Source: Spirodela intermedia (lineage: Eukaryota; Streptophyta; Magnoliopsida; Alismatales; Araceae). Taken from it: a stretch of DNA of 64,000 nt. Position numbers and translations under genes: made by a program. Shown in pieces: positions 34,911 through 46,749 of the stretch. Numbering within the stretch: the first letter of the stretch is position 1; each line of letters opens with the position of its first letter. The stretch lies in contig LR746265.1 in NCBI GenBank assembly GCA_902729315.2, positions 8,489,392-8,553,391 of the forward strand. Direction: 5' to 3'. The notes below the pieces were generated by a model. The model ran no database searches and was not told the DNA's origin. It worked only from the letters and a program-made list of their open reading frames with translations.

Positions 34911-37241
34911 GCGATCGACCAGTTTCTGGAGAAGAACCCGGTGATTTCCGGCAGGAAACAACACCCTCCGTACCTGCACCTCTCCCGAGCGTTATTCCCC
35001 ACCCAGAAAAGCCATCAGAACTTGGTGGCGGGCTGTCCTGTTGAGAAAGCAGCTGGAATCGAGGGAGGAAGTGTGGACGAGGTTGTCGGGCTACAGGAGG
35101 AAGCGAGGATGTCTCCCATCCCGGATCGGGTACATGCTTCGACGTCCCTCATTCCTTTCCTTGACGGCGACTGTAGAGAGCTTTCTCTCCCCATCCCAAA
35201 GCACATCACATCTTGACAATAGGAATGTCCTATCCAAAATCGACAGGTGCAGGTCGGAAATTCTCCATTATACAAGGTAGAGAGAATGTTGGGTGCAGGA
35301 GGTTTTGGGCTGGTCTACATTGGACGAAGGGTGGCTGGTGGATCTCAGGGCAATGGGCCCAATGCCTTTAAGGTTTAGTTTCAACCTCCCATCACTCCTG
35401 CCAAGGGAATCTTTAAATACTGCTGTTTTATGTTGTCTCTTTCATTTTCCTGCGGTGGGTGTAGGTAGCACTGAAGTTTGAGCATAGAAATAGCACGGGT
35501 TGCAGATTTGGCCCCCCATATGAATGGCAAGTTTATGAGTAAGAAGACACCCCCTACTGCTCTAATTTATTACGTATTGTGTCGATCTAAAACTACGTTC
35601 TTCATCTGACTTTGTGAATATGGTTTTAGCCATCTCAAGGGATGCTATGGATTGCCTAGGGTGCACTACAAGGGCCGCCAAGGAGATTATTTCGTCATGG
35701 TTGGCGTAGAGTCTTTCATTTTATTGTTTCCTCGAATTATGTTTTTTATTGAAAGCTAATTATGATATTGTTGATGATGATTGCTGCAGATCATGGACAT
35801 CCTTGGACCAAGTCTCCTGGATGTGTTCATATCCATTGGGCAAGTGTAAGAAAATAATCTTGACTTCATATTCAAAGTCAATATTCTGTTGAGAATTGTG
35901 CTATTGAGTTTGACTAACTCCTTGGACAGAATGCCACCAAATATGGTGGCTTGTATTGCTGTGGAGGCAATATCCATCCTTGAGAAGCTACACCAAAAAG
36001 GGTACGTATGGCTTTGTGGCAGTGTGATATTTTTTCAATTAAATTTTTGCAAAGGTCACAGTAATCAATTCATTGCTCCCTTGTGCACTCCCCTCCCTCC
36101 CTCCACCCACACAAAAAAAAAAACATGCCAGGTTTGTGCATGGAGACGTCAAGCCAGAGAATTTATTGTTGGGTAAACCCGGAAGCTCAGGGGAGAAGAA
36201 GCTTTTTCTCATCGACTTTGGGCTGGGTATGTTGCTGCATTCCAATCACTTCTTGTTTTCACCTTTCGCACCTATTGATTTTAGAGTAGGGTTTGTTTTT
36301 CCAAGTATATAAACAAATTCGTCTTGACTGAGAAGTCCCTGTCTGTATCAACATCAGTGATATTTTTGTGCTTTGTTCAGAGCCTGTACAAATGCTAATT
36401 GGTGTCATTAATATTTTAATCAGCTTCAATGTGGAGGGACAGTTTGTCAGGCCAGCATGTCAGCTTATGCCAACAGCCAGATAATTTCAGGTTTTTTGGG
36501 AAACGATATTCTATTTTTTCCCTAAATTCTTAGCTAAGAGGAGGATTCATAAAATCTTACCCCTACCTTACTATCTATCTCATGTTCCCTAGGGGCACAA
36601 CACGATATGCAAGCGTCCATGCACATTTAGGCCTCACAGCGAGTAGAAGAGATGATCTTGAGTCATTGGCCTACACTCTGATTTTTTTGATTAAAGGAAG
36701 GCTGCCGTGGGAAGGCTATCAGGTTTGCTTTCACCTCTACTTGTACATGTTCTCCCATCTCTTTGATTGATCACTTGCTGATTCTTATGCCAACTATGTA
36801 GGGGAATGACAAGAGGTTTCTAGTCTTCATGAACAAGACTGTAACCTCCCCTGAGACGCTGTGTGGTGGCTGTCCCCCTCCTTTTGCACAATTCCTTGAA
36901 GCAGTGAAGAAGATACAATTTGTTGAGCAGCCCACCTACTCGAAGCTCATTTCTCTTTTTGGAAGCTTGATATGCCCCCCCTGCACCCTGTTAAAGACCA
37001 TTCGGATTGATGCAATTTTGAAGGTGGTTGCAAACATGACATCACTGAAATTACCTCACATATTTTTATTTTATGTCAGATGGTTTTATCTCTTTTTCAT
37101 GGCTCTATCATCTGTTGTTAAATAGGCTGACCATGTTTCTAACAGGTTCACCAAAAACGTGGAAGATTGCAGGTAAATAATGAAGAAGATGAGTGTCATA
37201 GAAAGAAACGGATAAAATGTTTGATTGATGACAGACCATGA
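34911..37241 (+). CDS. MUT9-like/EL1-type kinase, C-terminally truncated, copy C
   Basis: Exons 34911-35129, 35247-35372, 35465-35538, 35630-35699, 35790-35845, 35930-36001, 36132-36226, 36424-36490, 36593-36722, 36802-37023 and 37146-37241, same phases as copy A and open throughout. It is the most divergent copy. Amino-acid changes I can see are Gln23 to His and Asn34 to Ser in exon 1, and Asp109 to Asn just after the glycine loop (numbering from the open frame start). A Pro codon change in exon 10 is silent. Catalytic motifs are intact. The polyA signal remains at 37263-37268, but the natural 3' flank is lost 10 bases later. The start codon is unresolved. Confidence 0.85.
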
Positions 37242-37278
37242 CCATGTACATGTAAGAATATAAATAAAATCTGTAAAG

Positions 37279-37997
37279 ATCATCTGTTTTTAGCTCTGCT
37301 AAGTGACAGCTGCCGGAGACAATTTGATGACCCATTTCATTGATTTCTAGACTTCACATGGATATCTAGAGATTGCCCACATTATCCTTGTCCAAGGAGA
37401 GCCTTTGAGGCCATGGACACTACATGACAATCTTCTCCAATACCTAGAATTCTCGTGCATCATCGACACATTGCCGCCGTGATGTTGGAACTTTATTTTT
37501 CTATTTTTAACTTAATTTCTACTTCATTTAGTAATAATTTGTATAATTTAAATTTACCAAGCTATATTTGATTCAATTACGATTCTTTCACTTTTTACAG
37601 ATCTTAATTTGATCAATTAGATCATTTGTAATTGCTTACACAAGAATCACTAGGTAGAACTTTATTTCTATTTAATTCGCATTCGTCGGGCACTGACGTC
37701 ATCTTAACATCGACACCCTTATTTTCTTTTTTCACGAATTGAAGTATATTTTATTTTTATTTCTCAGTGTAAAATTCATAAAAAAATATATTCTTTGAGA
37801 AAAATACTAAAAGTTACCTAGTATTATATTACATCTTTGTGATCGACTTGGAAAATTACCACTATTTTTGTAAATTTCATTGAATTATAATTGATATATT
37901 TGTTCAGAAATACTTTTAAATATCTAAAAATTAGTATTTTCTAGTTTTATAATTTTTAAATTTGTGTGATTTACAATACAACGACTAAATCACGTCA
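37279..37997 (+). mobile_element. 3' part of LTR, unit C
   Basis: Starts within the LTR at ATCATCTGTTTTTAGCTCTG and ends AAATCACGTCA. The junction with the cassette shares AAAG with the corresponding LTR sequence (CACAAAGTC), consistent with microhomology-mediated deletion. Confidence 0.8.
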
Positions 37998-38005
37998 AAA
38001 AGTTT

Positions 38006-38430
38006 TTCACCTTCCTATAGAGATCAAACATAAGGCTTATTAGGTTATAAAGAATCTTAATCTTTCTTTAGACCCCATAGGTAAGCACCATAATGTTGCA
38101 ATTGCAAGAGCTTCAAGAACTACCCAATGAGATGTACGAGAAATCTCTGATTTACAAAGCAAAAATGAAGGCTTTTTATAACATGAAGGAGAGCCGAAAG
38201 AGCTTTCATGAGCATCAAAAAGATTGGTTTTACAATTCTCGATTGAAACTATTCCTCAAGAAATTAAAATCTAGATGAGATGGACCATACCTTGTGATTA
38301 AAGTTTTTGACTATAGTGCAGTATTAATTACAGAATTGAAAACTGGCGAAAATTTTAATGTGAATGGGCAAAGATTAAAACCTTATTTAGAAACGAACCC
38401 TCCTTCTTTACCCATTTCCACTCAAATTAT
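38006..38430 (+). pseudogene. Ty3/gypsy integrase C-terminal remnant, unit C
   Basis: Same remnant as 7346-7772 but more damaged. The open part 38093-38278 stops where the Trp of SRWDGPY is replaced by TGA (CTAGATGAGATGG). The following [15 protein letters not shown] portion is present but cut off from it. Confidence 0.8.
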
Positions 38431-39652
38431 ATGATCCATCCATTGAGCCTCAATCTTCTTAGAACTTCCCCTCCATGATGTACTCTAAGATGGCATAGCT
38501 TTCTTTTTTATTATTTTTCTCTATCCTTTGATGTTTTTCTTGAGTTTTTATTAAGCAAATAGATCCAGCGTTCTTCTAGAGGAAGTGCATATCATGACAT
38601 GGATTAATACAAAAGAAAATCAGAAGGATGAAGAGTGAAAATCGATTTGCACATTTAATGCTTTCTCCTTTTTCTCTTATATAGATGCATTGAGGACAAT
38701 GCAAATGGTTGTTTGGGGGGGAAGAATAAATGCATGAGGGTGAATACATGAGACTACATCAAGTGCTATAATGCTTATAACTAAATGATGAAGTTCATCA
38801 TCTTTCATGGTACATATAACCCACACTCTGAAATTGAGAAAATCTACTTTGATCTTCTGTCGGATTTATGTTATGAATTCTTATTATTAAGTATGAGTAG
38901 TAAATTGAATCCTTCTCTTTCTTGATTAGTAGTCGGTCGAAAAGTTTTCAAATTAGTTGACGCTTTTACAAATCATTAATCATGATTAAATTTGAGATAA
39001 AAGGATAGAACATGGTAAAGATTACACTAGAAAAAATAAAATAAAAATCGTAGTAGCAGCTTAGCTGATTTTGTGGGGCTTCCACATGTGAAATTAGGAT
39101 CAACAAGGCTTGCAAAATACTTCTTGTAACGATTCTTCTAGCTTTTATAGATCTTAATTTGACTAATTAAATCATCTATAATCATTTATGTAAAAATCAC
39201 TAGGCAAAACTCTATTTCTGCCCAGTCACATTCATTAGGTGCTGACATCATCTTGACATCTACACCTTTATTTCCCTTTTTCACAAATTTTAAATATATT
39301 TTCTTTTCTTTTTTTAGTTTAAAATTCATAAAAAATCATATTCTTTGAGAACATTTCTGAAATATTACCTGATATTATATTATATCCTTATAATTGACCT
39401 AGAAAATTTCCACTATTTTTAGAACTTTGATTAAACTATAATTGATATAATTATTCAAAAATACTTCTAAATATCTGAAAATTAGTATTTTCTAGTTTTA
39501 TAAATTTAAAATTTCTATGGTTTACTAAATAAGGGATATTTTAGGTATTAAAATTATTAAAAGTTTTCAGAGGCTATGACCCCAAGTTTAGTCCCACATT
39601 GATTATATGCCGAGTTTTGAGATTGATGTATAGTAATACTAGACTTGATAAT
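38431..39652. mobile_element. 3' internal region and head-to-head LTR fragments, unit C
   Basis: Matches 7773-9004 of unit A, including a GGGGGGGAAGAATAA purine tract near 38714-38728 and the inverted LTR fragment pair (39115-39652). It ends with ATAAT at 39648-39652, the left target duplication of the full X element. No gene seen. Confidence 0.65.
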
Positions 39653-41308
39653 TGATAAGTTTTCATTATCATGAGTTAATAATTAGTAAATAATATGGTT
39701 TTAGTCTTAACTCATGATAAATAGACTTATATTTGTGTTAAAGTGTGAAAAGTAGTTTTCAGTTGATTAATGTGGATTGTTGGGTAATTATGTGATTTTA
39801 TATGATTTTATATGATTTTTACATTCTTACTTTAGAGATAAATAAAGAAAAATAAATTAAAATAAAAAGAAGATAAATTGGGAGAACCCACTAGCCAGCC
39901 GAGCTTGCAAGCAGGTCAAAAGCACAGTTGGGGAGTAGCCACGAGGAGGGGCTCAAGTGGCTTGGACTAATTGGGCATGTGTGTGCCACCCCCCTTCCTC
40001 ATCACTGGTGGCCAGCTAGTTGTGGGGCAAGGAGTGGTTGTACACGCACGAGAAAGGGACTTCATCGAAAATGTAGTATTACTATATATTCACTAGAAAT
40101 TTTGGTGCACAATAGATGTAAGACTTTTTTTAACTCGCATCACACCTCCTTAGAAAGGGCAAGGGGGGGGGAGAATCGGTGCAAGTTCAAATCTTCCCAA
40201 AACCAAAATTCATATTTTGTTTATCTAATTATCACGACTTTCTTGTAGATCACTAGTGAAGGATTAAGCAACCAGAATTGCTGGATCATCGACAAAAATC
40301 TTGTCAACGTAATTCGCGGAGCATTGTTACAAAAATTGCTGAACGATTCACAATAAAAGGATCGCAAATCTATCAAGCAACTCATCTCTGATTGATCGAC
40401 GAACAAGCCATCGTCAGAAAGAGGACAATCCGCCAGGAGACGAGTCGCCACTTTTTAAGAGCATACCAAATGCGATGAAGAGCCTCCTCTTGTTGCGCAG
40501 ACTTGAGGATGAAGCTTCCTAACACGTGCCCCACCTCCATCCAACTCCTCTCTGTCGGGTGATAGCCGTTGAAGAGCCGCAAAGTCACCATTTTTCTACT
40601 TTACTGGGTGATAGTTGTTGGAGATGATTCAATTCGACAACTGATTTCATTGATCTCTAGACTTTATAAGGAGATCTAGAGATTGAGCACGTCATCTTTA
40701 TCCAAGGAGAGCCTTCAAGGCTATGGACACTACACGACAATCCTCCTAAACGCTCAAGATTCTGGTGCATCTCTGATGCATTGCTGCCATGACGCCGGAA
40801 CTTTGTTTTCCTACTTTCAACTTAATTTTTATTTCATTTAGTGATAATTTTTTGATTTTAAATTTACCAAGATATACTTCATTTTATTACGATTCTTCTA
40901 AATTTTATAGATCTTAATTTGATCAATTAAATCATCTATAATCGCTTACGTAAGAATTGTTGAGCAGAACTCTATTTTTGTCTGATTTCCATTCGCTAGG
41001 CGTTGATGTGATCTTGACGTCGCACCCTTATTTCTTTTTTTCATAAATTTTAAATATATTTCCTTTTTATTCACAAGTATAAAATTCATAGAAAATAGTA
41101 TTCTTTGAAGACAATTTTGAATAATTACTAGATATTATATTACACCCCTCTGATCGACCTAGAAAATTACTACTATTTTTAGAAGTTTTATTGAATTATA
41201 ATTGATATATTTATTTAGAAATACTTCTAAATATCTGAAAATTTGTATTTTTTAGTTTTATAAATTTTAAAGTTGCGTGATTTATAGTACAATGATTAAG
41301 TCGCATCA
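39653..41308 (+). repeat. 5' LTR of complete X
   Basis: 1656 bp, TGATAAGTTTTC start and AAGTCGCATCA end. It has diverged clearly from its own 3' LTR, implying an old insertion. Confidence 0.8.
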
Positions 41309-41313
41309 AATTT

Positions 41314-41331
41314 TGGTACCGTTGTCGAGGA
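41314..41331 (+). promoter_or_regulatory. Primer-binding site of complete X (tRNA-Asp type)
   Basis: TGGTACCGTTGTCGAGGA is the best-preserved of three copies. It differs from the tRNA-Asp complement at four positions, all C-to-T or G-to-A. Confidence 0.75.
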
Positions 41332-41524
41332 TATATTGCATAATATTTAATATTTTTCTATTTTTCTCTTAGAGTACATAAAAAAAGTTAACTTTTATTT
41401 TATTTTCTTTTTGTTGATTTTTTTTTTTTTTAAAGAAACGAAGAGAAGCAAGGCAAGGATTAAAGCATATTGAAGGAGGGTAACAATTACTAAACTTTTT
41501 TTTTCTCAATTTTATTGATTTTTT

Positions 41525-41945
41525 ATGCATGGTAGAAGATCCTTGCATCTAAGGCTAGAAAATTCTTTTATTATTTCATTCAAAACTAAAAATTTGAAAG
41601 AAAAATTAATTTTGATGGATCCTGATGGAAGTAGAGGTCAAACTGAGAACAACCTTATGGCCATGAAAAATTATTATATCCCTAATTCATTTCAAAGAGC
41701 ATCTAATATTAAAGTCCCATTAGCACTCACTATTAAATTCAAAATAAATCTAGGAATTTTTCAAATGCTCCCTAATTTTCATGGATTGCCTTTAGAGGAA
41801 CCTCATCAGCACTTAGAAAAATTTCATATGGTCTGTGATTTAGTTAATCTCCTTCAAATTACACTAGAAATTATTAAAATGAAATTATTTCCTCATACAT
41901 TAGGGACAGAGCTAGTCATTGACTACTCACATTAGATAGAGAATT
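41525..41945 (+). pseudogene. gag N-terminal part, complete X
   Basis: Open from an ATG for 136 codons (MHGRRSLHLRLEN, NLGIFQMLPNFHGLPLEEPH, HLEKFHMVCDLVNL). This is the N-terminal and capsid-like part of an Athila/Tat-type gag. It is broken at 41933-41935 and then by the insertion that starts at 41954. Its continuation is at 43291-43990. Confidence 0.75.
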
Positions 41946-41953
41946 AACTAGCT

Positions 41954-43282
41954 GAAAAGACTACAATGGAGATACAGGTACGTGTTTCCTTTGTTTCTAT
42001 TTTCAGGTCTATCACAAGCCACAACTATGACATCATCATGGCGCTCATCCCATACCACCGATGTGGAATGCACTTTGCCTATCAGTACAAGACAGACAAC
42101 AAGGCACATCGTAATCCACTCGGGTACATTACTTCCAATCATTACTCTCCTCATAATCACCTCACATCTACTATCTATGACCCTCAAGTAGTGAGGACAT
42201 AGAACTATCAGCACATGTTGGCATTTGCCCACTTTTGAACTATAGGTCTATAGCACATCAAACCTGCCAAACTAGTTGTGAATCGTCAACCTAGTATCTC
42301 TCTCAAGATCTCATTAGTACCATCAGCCAGCTTGAACCCATGAGAAGGTAAAGATCTATTTCCATAGGATTGACCCTCTCTCCTCTCTCTCTCTCTCTCG
42401 ATTCTCTATTTCTTTCTCCCTCCCTTTCTCTCTCTTGAAAAAAAAAAAAAAAAGAAGAAGAAAAAAAGAGACAGCCTACTTCTTTTCCCGGAATCACTAG
42501 CCCATCATAGACAATTAGTGGAGGGTGAAGGAAAGGCCCCCCCCAAAAAAAAAAAAAAAAAAAAAAGTAGGCAACCTACTTCCCTTCCCTTAATCACTAA
42601 CCTAATACTCCAAAGGGAATTACCCTTGTACACCAAATAATGGGCATTAGTGGAGGGTAAAAGAAGAGTCTCTCAAGGAGAGAGAAAGAAGAGAGAGAGA
42701 ATAAGAGAAAAGAAAAGAGTTAGAAAAAGAGACCAAGTCATTCCTCATGGGGTGAAAGGTCTCTTACCTACTTCCAAGAAGTACGGTAACTGATGGTACT
42801 AACAAGATCTTGGCCAGAGAGATTAGACGCATGCAACACTAGGAAGGCAAGTTCATATTTGGGCTTATTGTCATGCTCCAGCATAGTTCTATCCTCCTCA
42901 CTGCCCTAACTACTCTTTTCTCACTACTTTATACCATTTTATTTATTTCTTAGAACTACTTACTACAACAAACTCTTGTCTTGCAGGAACACCGCATGGC
43001 GCACAACATAGAGGTCTACACGTCCTACTATTGTTGAGCAGATCTTCCAACTTTCATGAACTCAAAGGCTCCTTCAGCCCAATGTAAATCAACCACCTTC
43101 TTCAAATATGATGAACGCATTGGAGTCTATCTCCAGTATTATCACATCCCCTCTTCAAGAAAGGTCTTTAATTCTCCATGTCATCCTCGCCCCTTGTGCG
43201 AATGAGATCTCACTTATGTAACCTCAAAATGAGGTCAAACTTTTATCACTAAATCAAATTTTCTTTCTTTAAAAAAAAAAAA
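41954..43282 (+). mobile_element. PolyA-tailed insertion with 8-bp target duplication
   Basis: AACTAGCT at 41946-41953 is repeated at 43283-43290, directly after a run of A (43271-43284). A long A tail with a target duplication is the mark of LINE-type retroposition. The body is unlike the surrounding X sequence, with CT dinucleotide runs near 42385, further A runs near 42437 and 42545, and two partial repeats of a GTAGGCAACCTACTT/ATTAGTGGAGGGT phrase (42470-42660). I recognise no protein in its frames. It may be a retroposed transcript or a 5'-truncated LINE. Confidence 0.65.
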
Positions 43283-43290
43283 AACTAGCT

Positions 43291-43994
43291 AGAAAGACAT
43301 AGAGCAGATCTTTCTTTGAAAATTTTATGCCTTAGGAAAAACTCAAATATGAGAAAACATATATGGAGTTTTCCTCAAAGATTAGGAGAAAGTTTACATG
43401 AGACATAGGAAACATTTAAAGATTTACTTAGAAAGTGTCCTCATCATATTATACCTAAGTGGCAACTCAATAGAATTTTTTATGATGGATTATTAGAACA
43501 ACATAGAAATATGGTTGATTCTATATGTGGAGGAGCTTTGATAGAGAAAACCCCTGATGAGATTTACAGTTTTTATGAGAATTTAAGTAAAAATTCTAGA
43601 GATCAAGCCTCTTTCGAATTATATGACAGGGATAAGAAGAAAGGAATTTATGAATTACATCATGATGATGATTCTAAATTTACAAATGAGGTTAATCAGA
43701 TTAATCAAAGATTAAAAAAACTTGATTTACTTATTGACAATATTAGAAAGCCTCTTAACCCTCAATTTAATTCAAATAGTACATGTCCTATGTATGATGA
43801 AAATGATCCTTTCGAATTTCAATATCATCATAGGCAAGAAAAACTGTAGGTACCCCACGATTTTAGTAAAAATAAGAAATATTTTTTTAATTCTTATAAT
43901 CCTAATTGGGAGAATAATTTTTGGTGGAGAAACACAAATAATATTTAAAATCCAGAAGCACTTAGATCCAATTCAAATTTTGAATTTCGTCTAA
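43291..43994 (+). pseudogene. gag C-terminal part, complete X
   Basis: Continues gag after the insertion. The open stretch 43511-43849 includes MVDSICGGALIEKTPDEIYS and ends in CPMYDENDPFEFQYHH. That is a zinc knuckle in which two Cys are Tyr and the His position is altered. Stops and frame changes follow. Confidence 0.7.
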
Positions 43995-44272
43995 AATAGG
44001 AACATAGATTTCAAAAAACTTGGTCCTTTCAAATCCAACCTGATGCTATAGAAATGACATAGCAAATGAGCCAAATAATGCAACAAACTATGAATCAAAT
44101 GACGCTACACTAGAAATAAATTATAGAGGCTTTTGGGAATAAGAGAGAAGAGGGACAGCTACCTAGTTAGCCCATAGAAAATTCAGAGAACCACCCAACA
44201 ATAGGATTTCAGTAAGAAGAGTCTAGTAGCATAAATCTAGGAAAAAACTCACAAAATGAAAATGTTAGGATA

Positions 44273-45159
44273 GTGAATACATTGAGTGATAATATTTTAC
44301 CTGATCTTTATTTCCAACTATTAGAAGAAATCGATGATCCATTAGAAGTAAATAAGAATATTAAGGCCAAAAATATAGTAGTAGAAAATTTGAATAAAAT
44401 CATTTATTGCTCATACTTGATGAAGGAATATAGTGAGGATGATGAGGAGAAAGAGCCCTTAAATGAAGAAACAATAGTTGATCATGGAAAATCATCCAAA
44501 TTTTAGTAGAAGGGAGTAAGGACAGAAATGAAGAAAAACATATTTCAGGTGAGGAAAAATCAGTTGATTTGGGAGATGTAGGAGACGAAATTAATAAATC
44601 TAATCATAATTTTGTAGCCATGGATGTTGATAGTGAGGATGATGATGTATATCATATACCAAAATTAAAAGATAGCTCTTGAGAAGATGAAGAATTTGAT
44701 GAGTTGAGAAACGAAAAGCTAGAAAGAGTTGATTCAACTAATGAATATGAATATAGAGATAATTTTGGAGGAGCAAATTTGAATTTTACTAAATTCATTA
44801 GATCTGAGATTAAAGAAGACAATCCTTCCATCCTTCAATACCCACAGCCCATTAGAATTATTTCTAAGCTTGAAATATTTCACATTTTATGGCATGATCA
44901 CATTTTATGGTCTATTAATAGAAAGTGTTTATTAATGAATGAGAGTCTTACAAAAAAAGATAGAAATGAGGAAAGATTCTTTTCAAAATGGAAATATTAT
45001 TTTTGGGAAAATTTTGTTAATTTCTATTTTGTTTTGGCTGAAAGTATGTCAAGGTATATATATGAAGCATATGAATTTATGCTAAATCTGAAAAAGAATA
45101 TCATGAAACTTACCTTGGGATACAAATATATTTTGATGGTCATAGATCATCTTATATGA
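44273..45159 (+). pseudogene. Unrecognised internal frames of complete X
   Basis: Frames 44273-44506 (acidic, includes YSEDDEEKEPLNEE) and 44704-45159 (includes NFGGANLNFTKFIRSEIKED and later LTLGYKYILMVIDHLI) match the decayed region of the right X copy. They contain no polymerase or integrase signature that I can identify. Function unknown. They may be the remnant of a longer gag-adjacent region whose pol part has been deleted. Confidence 0.55.
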
Positions 45160-46749
45160 TCTAAGAGTTGTCTAGTTGAAGACACTAAATTCAGCACTGC
45201 ATGGGAGGCAACCCATCGTTTTTATTTCATTATGTTTGACTTTTTTTCGAAGCTCTATTTTCTTAGAATTTTGTAGTACTTGTTTCTGTATTTGTTTTTT
45301 CGAAAAAGTGCAAGAGGAGGAGTGTAAGATGAAGTAGAAAATCAAAAACGAGGTTTAGGTGATGTCTTTCTGAGCCTTATCATTTATGAAAAATTTTAAT
45401 GCTTAACTTTGCACATATGCATGCTTCACTTGAAAATTATATTTTCTGCATATTCTGTTTCGATTTTTCTGTGTCATTGACAATGTAATTTTTAAGTTGG
45501 GGGGTGAAGTATTCATTATTAATTTATGCTATAGGACAATTAAAAACGTGTTTGTATTAGAATAGCAACTGAAAAAATAAAAATAAAATAAAATTTGATA
45601 AACTACAATATCTATTTTCTAGTTTTCTGTCAAGAACAACAAACTCAAAAATAGCAGACAAAAAATAGCCCAAAATTTGACATTGTGGAGACCTTTTTCT
45701 CACATTTCAATCCCCTAGACGTATATTACTGAAATTCAAAATTACAACGATAAAGATGATAGTTTTGATTTCTTTTTGACAAATTTATTGTTGCTAACAA
45801 TAGAACTAAAAATAGAAAACAGAACTGTCAAAACTATCTAATTTACAAATTTCTTACATCATATTGTATGTATGAAAAATTAAATCAATTAGATTGATTG
45901 ATACCAAAAGATACTAGGAAGATTATTATTGAGTCAAAAGAATAATCTAGTAGCATGAAATGTTAGAATACTCCTTGAATACATGATAGATAACAAGGAT
46001 TTGATTTTACAGATTTTCACTTCATGATCTTGATGGATAATAGTTACTTAATGTGAAAATTTGATTGATCATTTGAGTTTGATGGAGATTTTTACACCCC
46101 GATTTATAGGACTTGTGAGGAGAAATCACTTATCTCGAAAAAAAGAAGAAAGAGAGAACAATGTGAAAAATCTAAAAATGAAGAGTACACATGGAGGGTG
46201 TGATACATCATTCTCATTGTCAAAAATCGTGCATAGAAAAATACTTACTACAAAATAAGTGGATAAAGTGAAAGCCTTGAAAATGAATAGTACACATGGA
46301 GGATGTGAGACATCATTCTTAGTGTCGAAATTTGTCTACGAGAAAAGCTACTTATCCACTATATATATAAAAAAAAAAGAAAAAGAAGAAATATAGTGTA
46401 AACTTCAAAAATTAAGCCATGGAAAAAATTAAATGTAAGATCAATATATATTCTTAGATGAGTATTGACAATTAAAACATCTTGTAAATATATCTATGAG
46501 TGAAGAAATGATAGAGATGTGAATAGAAGAAGTGAAGTCTAGATTGTTATTCTAAGGAGTGCTTAAATATTTAAGTGCTTGACATCATTCTTAAATACTT
46601 GATATAAGAATCCAAAGTGTCTAAAGGTGCATCATTTCTGATTGTATTTTTTTTTATTTTTATGTATTGAAATATGATGTTTGAGATTTGTAAAAAACGA
46701 ATTCGTAATTCTATTGCAAAGAGACTAGCAATGATTTAAGTTGGAGGTG
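45160..46749 (+). mobile_element. 3' non-coding region and polypurine tract of complete X
   Basis: Begins with the TGCATGGGAGGCAACCCAT motif near 45200-45218. It includes an imperfect tandem duplication around GTACACATGGAGG (46182 and 46290) and ends in the purine tract before 46750. A 65-codon frame at 46061-46258 lies in this duplicated non-coding tract and is not called a gene. Confidence 0.65.

Larger units (their letters stand above)
33601..37278 (+). repeat. Kinase cassette, copy C (3' truncated)
   Basis: Copy of the cassette with a 14-bp deletion near 33787 and scattered substitutions not shared by A, B or D. It breaks at 37278, inside CTGTAAAG, and continues directly into LTR sequence equivalent to about 6625 of unit A. 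About 2.5 kb (3' flank and first part of the LTR) is therefore deleted. Confidence 0.9.

Noticed and set aside
42370-42440. CT-rich run as a kinase-type leader or promoter
   Set aside because: It is a simple-sequence tract within the polyA-tailed insertion with no associated gene.
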